From NCBI RefSeq assembly GCF_003286085.1, contig NW_020825335.1, forward strand, positions 1 through 64,000: DNA of 64,000 nucleotides, given 5' to 3'. The notes under the pieces are model-generated. The model made no database searches, had not been told where the DNA came from, and saw only the letters and a list, made by a program, of their open reading frames with translations. The position numbers and the translations under genes are program-made. This DNA comes from Drosophila persimilis (Eukaryota > Arthropoda > Insecta > Diptera > Drosophilidae). Of the stretch, positions 55,638 to 64,000 are shown piece after piece (the stretch's first letter is position 1; the number at the start of each line of letters is the position of its first letter).

Positions 55638-56350
55638 ACCGGCGTAGGGGCAGGTCTAATGCAAGAAAACAACGAGACGTACCAATTGCTTTTATGTCGA
55701 AAAAGCTTAACAAATGCCAGAAGCAGTACACTGTAACTGAAAAAGAGTGTTACGCTGCGGTTTAGGCCGTAAAAAAGTTCAGGGCATACATTGAGGGCCA
55801 AGAATTCACAATCATTACAGATCATGCCTCCTTAAAGTGGCTAATGTCGCAGGCTGATCTTAGCTTCCGATTGGCTCGCTGGTCCTTAAAGTTGCAGGGA
55901 TTTGAATTTAAAATCTTACACCGAAAAGGGAGTGATAACATAGTCCCCGATGCCTTGTCCCGTACGCACTCAGAAGACTTGTCCTTCTTGGCGATTGATA
56001 GCTTGTTGGTCGACCCTGATTCTCCTGAGTTCAAATCACCAGAATATCAGTCAATTAAAGAGATGATTAGGTTGAACAGTTCCCGATTGCCTGATCTAAA
56101 AATGAAAGATGAACGCATCTTTCGGCGTGCGGAACATGCCGATGGAACCAAGATCACAGACGATTCCTGCTGGAAGCTTTGGATACCCCCATCCCTTGTA
56201 AAACCCGTCCTCAAAGCTGCCCATGAGTGTCCACAGTGGGATAAATAAAACCCTTGAAAGACTCAGGCGATCTTATTATTGGCAAAACTTAGCGGTGGAT
56301 GTCAAAGAACTCATAAATAATTGCCATATCATCAGCCCCAATACTTCTAA
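55638..56350 (+). pseudogene. Ty3/gypsy pol fragment: RNase H and integrase zinc finger
   Basis: It starts inside RNase H (G-V-G-A-x-L-M-Q-E-N-N) and continues with D-H-A-S-L-K-W-L, R-W-S-L-K-L-Q-G-F-E-F and D-A-L-S-R (open 55844-56248), then an integrase H-H-C-C region decaying near 56330. Frameshifts near 55690 and 56240 and an in-frame TAG at about 55763 show it is dead. Its RT and integrase core are missing on both sides. It differs in sequence from the other gypsy-type elements in the window. Confidence 0.85.
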
Positions 56351-56605
56351 TCTGACCTTTTAGATTTCGCTGGATGAGGGTTTATTTATCCTGCCACGGA
56401 CCTAACTTGTGAGGCAGATTTCAGTTATAAGTAGATTACCCCATTCCTGTCCTTTCCCTACCCGAAAACCATGCAATCCGCTTTACTCTATTCCTACCCA
56501 AAAAACGATTGCATGGCTCCTAAACTGTTTTGATATCTACATATATCTATATCTATTGACTGTGACTTTTTTTGTATTATTTTTTTTTGCATTTGCTATA
56601 TATAT
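56351..56605. other. Unassigned AT-rich stretch
   Basis: It contains two versions of a ~30-bp motif (TACCCGAAAACCATGCAATCC and TACCCAAAAAACGATTGCATGG), T runs and TATATATA next to the errantivirus LTR. I see no gene. It may be the tail of the gypsy fragment or its LTR. Confidence 0.4.
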
Positions 56606-57291
56606 AGTTAAATATGCGACACTGTAGTTTGCGTTTTAAAAAAGATTTTATTCTTTCACTTAGTTAGCACATTGATTAGTTATTTCCCCGACGATGACTT
56701 ATGTCCGGTGTCTTGAACGGAATTAACTTATGTTGAATTCTCCGACGGTGTCGCGATTGACGTTTGTCTTGAACAGAACTGATTTGCCTTCCCAAATGTA
56801 GACTATTTATATCATGATGCTCGGCTTGGGATTCGGATTTGGATTCGGAGGCGTTGGCTTCGACTTCGGCTTCGGAGATGGAGTACGTGACTCGATCGAT
56901 ACGTGGGAAAGGCGGCTTTTGATGAAAGGCTTCCGCTGCGTATGATCGGTGTTGGGCCTCTGATTGGTCAGCTACGATGGCGTGGTTCTTGAGAATCGAT
57001 TAGTAATTGATCTCTGAAGAGTGGCGTGATTCTAGTGCGGCTGGATTTTAGTGCGGCTGGATTCTAATGCGGCATCTATTGTTTTATGTTCCACTTCTAG
57101 CTTAGGGTGTTTGTTTACATTGCATGCAATCGGTTACGCGTGGTCCATTTCGAGCGTGAGATTGTTTATGGGGTTTCGAAGCTGAGAGTGTCGGATTGTT
57201 TATAGTAGTGTCGGATTGTTTATAGTATTGTGGGTGCAGGGTAATAGACATAGACAAGGGTATGCGGAGCATGGACTATAGATATGTCACT
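56606..57291 (-). repeat. Errantivirus LTR (686 bp), second copy
   Basis: The minus strand starts AGTGACATATC and ends TTTAACT, next to TATATA. It contains repeated GTGTCGGATTGTTTATAGTA-type (57188-57225) and GTGCGGCTGGATT (57036-57062) short duplications. Confidence 0.75.
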
Positions 57292-57318
57292 CCCCCATTG
57301 TTAGATTTAAGCCTGTCC

Positions 57319-58838
57319 TCAGGCGATTATCCTTGGATATAGTTCAGGTGCGTCTACAACTGTGCCTGCTGGGGATTCTTCGTCTTCGTCTAAGGATGTT
57401 TCTATGTGCGGGTTGGTTTTAGGCTTATTGTTTTTACTTAGACTAAACAATTTGTAGCTTAATCCTATTATGATTATGACAAATAGTAGTATTAAGCTTA
57501 CATGTAATACATTATTTAATTGCGTATTTTCTATTAAAATTTCCTTGGTTTGCAAATAAGACAGTGGTTTAATTTTTGTTACGTTATTGTTGATGTATAT
57601 GCTCTGTGCAAATTCTGGTATTGAGTTGGATATTAAGAATTCGTTTAATTGTACGCTGCAATTATGTATTTTTATTAATGCGTTACCTTCTACTTTTATT
57701 TCTTGGTTTAGGCAATCTTGGTTCAATAGGGTTTTTGGTAATTTCCAAGTTAACAATATATTGGGTTCTATGAAATTTATTTGAAAGTTTTGGTGTGCCT
57801 TGGTGTATGGACATTTTGTTTCTACTTGTTTGACTATTCCTGAAATACATTCGTCATTTATTTTTCGTTTTGATTCTTTTTCATATACCTCGTTTTCTAG
57901 AATGTAATAATTGTTTTGCGTTAGGTCAGTGAGGATGTTATTATCTTCATCTGGATATGGAACAATTTTAAGTATAGGAATATTTCTGATCTCTCGTGGG
58001 ATGTTGGAAATTATTAGTATTTCGTTAGTGTCTGATTTCAACCAGGTGTTTTAATATTTAATAATTTCTCTGAATCGATGTGTTTCAGGTAATCCTGCCT
58101 CAATAATTTCGGATTAAAGATACCTAATCTTGTTAGCTGCATGCCTAATTCAATATCCTCTATGTACTCAGTAAAATGTTGAAGGTTAAATATTAATATT
58201 TCTAGTTGTTTATTTCTGTCATTATCTTTGTTTAATTTATTGACAACTTCTATGCCGGAATTTACTGCTTGAATTACTAAGTTTAATTCGTTAACTTGAA
58301 CACTGTGGCTAGCCAGATTGTCTAATTTCCCTTCTAATTCGACCTTATCATCTTGATCTAACGTTCCAAATAGATATTTATATATTGTGCCTACTGCATT
58401 TATAAGGCCTCTTCTGTTTCTTTTGGCTATTTTTATGCCGTTGAAATCGCGTTGCAATTTCTCGACTAAATATTGAACTTGGATTTCGTTATCAAATTGG
58501 GTTGCCTGCTCTAGTAAACTCTGATATGTTTCGTCTGTTTTTGTTATATTAATTGTTAGATAGTGGTATTCATAATTAATGGGTATGTTAATGGTATTCG
58601 TTTTGAATATGAGATATCCATTCCTTGAGTTGATGGGATCTATCTCTATATTCTGTCCGGTAGCTTGTAGGACGGTGAACATTAGTAAGATTATAATCCT
58701 AATTATGTTGTAGCTCCGGATTCCCAGTACTCTGTTCGGGTACTCTGAAACTATCGTATTTACTTGTATTAGATTTCTTCTTTCTTTTGAATTTTGCTTT
58801 ATAGTGGGTGATTTTTCTACCCCTATTCTTTTCTTCAT
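57319..58838 (-). pseudogene. env: Errantivirus envelope gene, one frameshift
   Basis: Two overlapping minus-strand frames (58838-58038 and 58041-57319) together cover an envelope homologous to 3344-4759. They include a hydrophobic N-terminal segment, a basic R-N-R-R cleavage motif followed by G-L-I-N, and a C-terminal membrane helix. The frame is lost near 58040, at a run of Ts. The rest is open, so decay is slight. Confidence 0.87.
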
Positions 58839-58908
58839 AATGTTTTTCGTCTACCTGTCAAATTTCACCCGTCCTTTTGAGGGGTTTGTTACCTTAGACT
58901 TTCTGGTC

Positions 58909-59380
58909 TGATGAGCTTGTGAGGTAGCTCAAAGGGGGCCTAGCTGAGGCCACCGGACGGGTCGCGGGTTGCGGATAGCGAACGGCCTACCTCGGTAGGT
59001 CAGCTGCGAATAAGCGGGCATCCCTCACGGGAGAGTACCGAAATAAGCAGTCCCGGACAGCCAGCGGGTGTTCGCGAAGCAGCAACACTGACGATGCGCT
59101 TGTGGTGCCGCCTCAATAAGTAGCTCACACACTCCCATCCATACACAATACCTACCCACATCCCAAACCCCACATCCACCTCACACCGGGCCGGACTAAG
59201 TGTGTTACTCGACCCGTGCCGAGAGTCAGCCTGGCTGGGGGCCCGGTATAAAAAATAGCCCAGTCTCTAACGGAGGGCTCAGGGACTTGGCAGCCCCCTG
59301 TTCTAATGATGCCTTACCCGGGCAACGTGGATCTCTGCCCGGGCTGACCTTTCCCTTTCTCTGCATCTCGTGGGAACAAG
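58909..59380 (+). other. 5' UTR of second LOA LINE
   Basis: GC-rich, with several short inverted pairs (for example GGCCTAGCTGAGGCC near 58939-58953 and CCTACCTCGGTAGG near 58985-59000). No coding signal in the forward frame is believable before ATG 59381. Confidence 0.5.
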
Positions 59381-60727
59381 ATGTATAACAATAAAAACAA
59401 AACCAACAAAAAAACAAATGAGTGCGGCGCTCCCCAAATGCCAACTGGGAGCAATCCCAAGCTCGGAAAGGCAGCGGCCCAAAGGCCTGGCCCAACCGGC
59501 TCTATAGTGGGGAATACCTACAAGGTGGAAGGTGCCTGTGCGAACCCGAGGGGGTCCCATCCCGAATCCGGTGTGGGTGGCAAGGTAACTCCCGAAGCTG
59601 ACACCTTGGAAGGGAAGCTAAGCAATATTGCGGCTGCCCGACCTTCTGGTAAAGCGGAGGGGGTTGACTTGCCGTCGACAAGTGCCCAAGCCAGACGATA
59701 CTCATATGCCGAAAAGAGGAGTGCAGGGCACATACTCCGTCGGCAACACGCCAGCAGTGAAGCCAGCCCATCAGCCGAATGGCTGAAGAAGGTGGAATGG
59801 GCTTCGGCCGTACTTCCGGAGTTCACCTTAGAACAGAAAAAGGTGGCTCCCCAAGCCAAGAGGCAGCGCTCGCAGGAGACACCGGGACCGGTAGCAAAGC
59901 GCTCCAGAGTGCTGCCAAATGTCTCCTTTGCGCAGATTGCCAAGGAGAGGACGCTAATTGGTGTCCTCGACAAAGGCAGCGCAGAGGGGAGAATCCCAAG
60001 GAGTCAGTGGAAGTGGGTGGAAGCGGCATTGGCCGACCGCTGCTTCGAACTCCTCGACAAAGACCCTGGACCTCCGCCAGTCTGCAAGGACATGGGGTGG
60101 TTCCAGGGCAATGTAAAGATAATTGCCTGCGAAGACGAGCGCTCTGTGAAGCTGTACAAAGCGGCGGTAGCGCAGGTCGGCGAGGTTTATGCTGGGGCGA
60201 AACTCGTAGCAGTCGACTGGAGCGAGGTGCCCAGCAGACCGAGGGCCAGAATTTGGGTGCCGGCTACCTTTAAGGAGCCAGAACGCATCCTCAAGATGTT
60301 GCAGAGGTGCAACCCAGGACTACCAACCTCCGATTGGAAGGTAGCCAAAGTTGAGACGACACAAGGGCCGACTAACCAGGCAGTTCTCGTTCTCAATAAA
60401 GAGTCGCTGGCCCCGATAGAGGCAGCAAAAGGAGAGCTAAACTTCGGCTTCAGCTCGGTCACCATCAAGGTGTACAAATCGGACGCGGCGGCCGCGGCGC
60501 TTCCTGTCGTCAACCCAGACGTGCAGGATGTCGTTGCGGAGATCGAAGCGCCTGACGACGAGCTGGAGCCAGACCAGGAAGGCTTCTCCTCAGATACAGA
60601 ACTGATGCTCGACTTCGAGTCAATGTGCCGAGAGAGAGTCTCAGATGACTCGGACGCGGACATCACGGTGGTGGAGAATCTTGAAGATGGTCCTAAGGAT
60701 CCTTCAAATAAATCTCCACCACTGTAA
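59381..60727 (+). CDS. LOA LINE ORF1 protein (448 aa), second family
   Basis: It starts in a polar Asn/Lys-rich segment. The conserved LOA ORF1 domain runs from about residue 180 to 370 (L-I-G-V-L-D-K, R-S-Q-W-K-W-V, G-W-F-Q-G-N-V-K), parallel to the protein at 26764-28206, and an acidic tail follows. Open throughout. It overlaps the start of ORF2. Confidence 0.82.
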   Translation: MYNNKNKTNKKTNECGAPQMPTGSNPKLGKAAAQRPGPTGSIVGNTYKVEGACANPRGSHPESGVGGKVTPEADTLEGKLSNIAAARPSGKAEGVDLPSTSAQARRYSYAEKRSAGHILRRQHASSEASPSAEWLKKVEWASAVLPEFTLEQKKVAPQAKRQRSQETPGPVAKRSRVLPNVSFAQIAKERTLIGVLDKGSAEGRIPRSQWKWVEAALADRCFELLDKDPGPPPVCKDMGWFQGNVKIIACEDERSVKLYKAAVAQVGEVYAGAKLVAVDWSEVPSRPRARIWVPATFKEPERILKMLQRCNPGLPTSDWKVAKVETTQGPTNQAVLVLNKESLAPIEAAKGELNFGFSSVTIKVYKSDAAAAALPVVNPDVQDVVAEIEAPDDELEPDQEGFSSDTELMLDFESMCRERVSDDSDADITVVENLEDGPKDPSNKSPPL

Positions 60728-63700
60728 AGCAGCATCGGCTGCTCTCATACTCCGCATAGACGCAAGCGGAGCCGACGTAGTCCTGATCCAGGAGCCTTGG
60801 GTGGTAGGAGGCAAGGTCTGTGGATTGGGGACGAGGGAATACAAGATCATTGTATCCCAAAATGAAGGTAAAATCCGTACCTGCATACTTGCTAGAAAGC
60901 ACCTAAATATCTTTCTGCTCCACAATTATAGCGATGGAGATAACACGGCGGCAAGCCTAGAACTAAGAGGTCATCATCTCAGGCTGGTGGCATCCTATAT
61001 GGCCCACGAGGAGGATGATCCTCCGAACGACCTTGTTCGCAAAATAGCCAGCGAAAGCGAAAGGACGGACAAAGACCTACTTATAGGTTGCGATGCCAAC
61101 GCCCACCACACCCAATGGGGGAGTACGGACACGAATGTAAGGGGTGAGTCACTGTTCAGCTTCATCCTGAACTCAAATTTATTCATATGCAATCGGGGTA
61201 ATGACCCCACATTTATAATTAAAAATCGGCAGGAGGTCATTGACCTCACGCTAGTGTCAAGCAAACTGCTGGACACAATCAAGAGCTGACCACAGGTATA
61301 TCGAGACGATATTATCCTTCGATATTCCCAAACCCACCGACTATATCAACCCCAGAAAAGCCAACTGGGAAAAATATAGCACAACGCTGGAGGAGCTACT
61401 CCCTCCTAACGCCCCTAACTGCCCGAACACTGAAGACAACCTAAACCGTCTTGTGTACAGGTTTACGGATGCGTGCAACAAAGCCTTCAAGGCAGCATGT
61501 CCTTCTACCAGACCAAGGGGAAAAAAGAAACCCCCCTGGTGGTCCAAGCAACTAGACACCCTTCGTAGAACTTGCAGGACTCTATTCAACAGAGCCACAA
61601 GAACTAAGGAGGATACTCACTGGGCAGACTATAAAACCAGTCTAGCACTATACAAAAAGGAAACGAGGAAGGCTAAAAGAGCCTCCTGGCAAAAATTTTG
61701 CTCCGAAATCGAGGAAACCTCGGAGGCCGCAAGACTCCGGAAAGTTCTCTCAAAAACCACCCCCTCGGTAGCGTACCTCAAAAAGAATGATGGCACGTGG
61801 ACCAACTCTAGTGAGGAGTCCCTGCACATTTTGCTCGACACGCACTTCCCCGGATGCACATCCACCGAGCCGTCACACCTCCCAAGAGAGGGATCGGTAG
61901 TATCGATGGACCATATCCTTACAAAACGGAACATAAGTTGGGCAGTAAACAGCTTCAACCCGTTTAAATCGCCAGGCCCGGACCAGGTAATCCCGGCCCA
62001 GCTTCAGAGGGCCGGGGAGACGGCCATCAACTGGCTACATAGTATCTTCAGGAAGATACTGGCGGTATGTACAATACCGCAAGCGTGGCTTAAGGCTAGG
62101 ATAGTTTTCAACCCCAAAAGACTTTAGATCAATCAGTTTATCGTCTTTCCTACTCAAAACCTTTGAGAGACTTATCGGGCTACAATTACGTACTACCATA
62201 AGTCCCCAGCTGTACTCAAGTGCGCAGCATGCCTACCGGAAAGGAAAATCCACAGAAACGGCACTTCACGAAGTGATCTCGAGTGTAGAAAAATCCCTGC
62301 ATCTCAAAGAATACTCACTAATAGCTTTTCTCGATATCGAGGGAGCCTTCAATAACGTCACACCGGGCGCCATTACAGAAGCCCTGACCGACCTGGGGGT
62401 GGACCGTCACTTGGTGATGCTCATTGATCAATTGCTCATACGCAGGACGGTGACATCATCGATTGGATCGTCCACCCAGTCAAGGTATGTCAACAGAGGA
62501 ACCCCGCAAGGGGGAGTTCTGTCTCCTCTTCTATGGAACATTGCAGTCAATAAGATTCTTTGCGACCTGGAAGAGGGGGGCTGTAAAGTAGTGGCATACG
62601 CGGATGACGTTGCAATTATCTTTGCGGGGAAATACCCCCAAACACTATGCGACCTAATGACTGCAAAGCTTGCTCGATTGTCCCAATGGACAGAATCGCG
62701 CGGATTGGGACTAAATCCCTCGAAAACGGAACTCGTGTTATTCACAAAAAAATACAAGGTCCCGCCCCTCAACCCCCCAACACTAAACGGATACAGGCTC
62801 TCCTTCAGCGACAGTGCCAGTTACTTAGGGTTGGTAATTGACAAAAAGCTTAGCTGGAACCTGAATGTCAAGGATAGAGTGAGGAAGGCAACGACAGCAC
62901 TCTATACTTGCAAAAAAGCTATCGGCCTAAAGTGGGGCATGAACCCAAGCATAGTCCGATGGATATATCTGGCAATAGTCAGACCTATAATACTCTACGG
63001 AGTTACTGTCTGGTGGCCTGCCCTAGCGAAAAGGACAATAAACAATCAGCTGGGCAAGGTTCAGCGAACAGCCGCCCTCTGCATCAGTGGAGCTCTTCGA
63101 ACTACACCAAATGATGCGCTAAACGCCATGTTATGCCTTCAGAGCCTTGACTTTGCAGGAAAGGAGCGGGCAGAAGTGGCAGCAATACGTCTTAGGGACT
63201 CTGAACAATGGGTACCCCAGAACATAGGTCACTCATCTATACTAAACAAAAACAACAAGGTCCCAGCAAGAACGGACTATCAAGTTCCAATGGAGCACAC
63301 GGAGACTCCATTCAGCATAATCATCCCTCATAGAGACGATTGGCTCGAGGGACCCCCCGGCCCAGACGGGGCCATAAGCATCTTCACGGATGGCTCAAAA
63401 CTGGACGGCAGGGTTGGAGGAGGAATCTACTCTGAACAACTTAACATAAGGCAATCTTTCAGGCTTCCGGATCACTGTAGCGTCTTCCAAGCGGAAGTTA
63501 CAGCAATCAGGGAGGCTCTGTACTGCCTTCATACGGTTACCACCACGGCAACCAATCTAAACATCTACAGCGACAGCCAAGCTGCGATCAGATCACTTAA
63601 CGCGATCTCCTCGAACTCGGCTACTGTGGCGAAGTGCCGCAGATCTCTTCACGAGATGGCTCAGCAATTTGCTATCAGCCTTATATGGGTCCCGGGTCAC

Positions 63701-64000
63701 CGGGATATCGAGGGCAACTGCATAGCGGACGAGCTGGCCAGATCTGGCACTACAACCCCCCTTCCAAGATAAGGAGGATATTTGTATGCCTATGGCCACC
63801 TGCAAGCTCATCATAAAAGAGCAGTACACGCTACTGATAGACAACAAGTGGCAAACAGGGCCACGTTGTCGCACAGCTCGGCAAACATGGCCGACCATAT
63901 ATAAGAAGCGCACCTCAGAGCTCTGCAAACTAGGCAGGGAAAGGTGCAGCGCAGTCATACGTTCCCTCACAGGACACTGGCTAGTAGGCACCCACGCAAA
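60687..64000 (+). pseudogene. LOA LINE ORF2 (endonuclease, RT, RNase H), broken
   Basis: ATG 60687 (M-V-L-R-I-L-Q-I-N). Endonuclease motifs Q-E-P-W and D-A-N-A-H-H are present. Lesions: loss of about ten codons with a frameshift at ~61287; loss of about a dozen codons with a frameshift at ~62118 (before D-F-R-S-I-S-L-S-S-F); and a one-base loss at ~63767. RT (G-T-P-Q-G-G-V-L-S-P, A-Y-A-D-D at 62597 on) and RNase H (F-T-D-G-S) are intact between these. The gene continues past the window end. Confidence 0.88.

Larger units (their letters stand above)
56606..58908 (-). mobile_element. Errantivirus, second copy, 5'-truncated (pol end, env, 3' LTR)
   Basis: On the minus strand: the last ~70 nt of pol (58908-58836), a frameshifted env, purine tract (CAATGGGGG at 57292-57300) and a 686-bp LTR (57291 down to 56606). 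It is related to, but clearly diverged from, the element at 1-5381. The break at 58908/58909 coincides with the start of the second LOA element, so the rest of the provirus may lie beyond the window or be lost. Confidence 0.85.
58909..64000 (+). mobile_element. LOA-clade LINE, second element, damaged, 3' end outside window
   Basis: A GC-rich 5' UTR (58909-59380), ORF1 and a multiply broken ORF2 up to the window end. It is the same clade as 26494-31858 by ORF1 domain, ORF2 with RNase H and their order, but strongly diverged in sequence, so it is a different family. I could not draw a convincing HDV-like fold at its 5' end, which may be truncated. Confidence 0.85.

Noticed and set aside
55482..55736. 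84-codon ORF across the NUMT/gypsy junction
   Set aside because: A chance frame through trnK, trnD and a frameshifted pol fragment.
58909..59060. HDV-like ribozyme at the 5' end of the second LOA element
   Set aside because: I could form local hairpins but not the P1/P2 nested pairs; the 5' end may be truncated.

Overview
The window is animal nuclear DNA, almost certainly from a Drosophila species. The evidence is Drosophila-type mitochondrial gene order and sequence, INE-1 (DINE-1) repeats, an errantivirus with env, copia-like elements carrying the copia-type internal initiator-tRNA primer site, and LOA-clade LINEs. I cannot name the species. I see no ordinary host gene. Everything I can assign is either mitochondrial DNA inserted in the nucleus (NUMT) or a transposable element, which is typical of heterochromatin such as a Y, dot or pericentromeric contig.

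Layout. 1-5381: 3' part of an errantivirus (gag end, pol, env, 3' LTR). 5382-38578: NUMT copy 1, running in normal mitochondrial order from trnM through nd2, cox1, cox2, atp8/6, cox3, nd3, a tRNA cluster, nd5, nd4, nd4L, nd6, cytb and nd1 into rrnL. About 13 kb of mtDNA is stretched to 33 kb by insertions: INE-1 in nd2; a palindromic retroelement fragment, itself hit by a foldback element, between atp6 and cox3; a full copia-like element in nd5; a full LOA LINE after trnS2; and a second copia-like copy in nd1. 38579-51030: an Osvaldo/Ulysses-like Ty3/gypsy element on the minus strand with about 2.2-kb LTRs full of ~90-bp tandem repeats. It interrupts rrnL, and its 5' LTR (right side) is cut short. 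51031-55637: NUMT copy 2 (end of trnM to trnD), joined directly to that cut LTR and carrying the same INE-1 insertion. 55638-56350: a decayed gypsy-type pol fragment. 56606-58908: a second, 5'-truncated errantivirus (minus). 58909-64000: a second, damaged LOA LINE running off the window.

How the parts relate. The mitochondrial genes are relics: they use the mitochondrial code (TGA for Trp, AGA for Ser), and several carry frameshifts. The copia-like and LOA insertions have clean target-site duplications and, in the copia-like copies, identical LTR pairs, so they are recent. The full-length LOA element begins with what folds as an HDV-like self-cleaving ribozyme exactly at its junction with the target DNA. 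The two NUMT copies differ mostly at synonymous sites, as diverging functional mtDNA would, yet they share one INE-1 insertion and a ~1.1-kb almost identical tract. This points to two mitochondrial haplotypes later homogenised by gene conversion, or to a more complex history.
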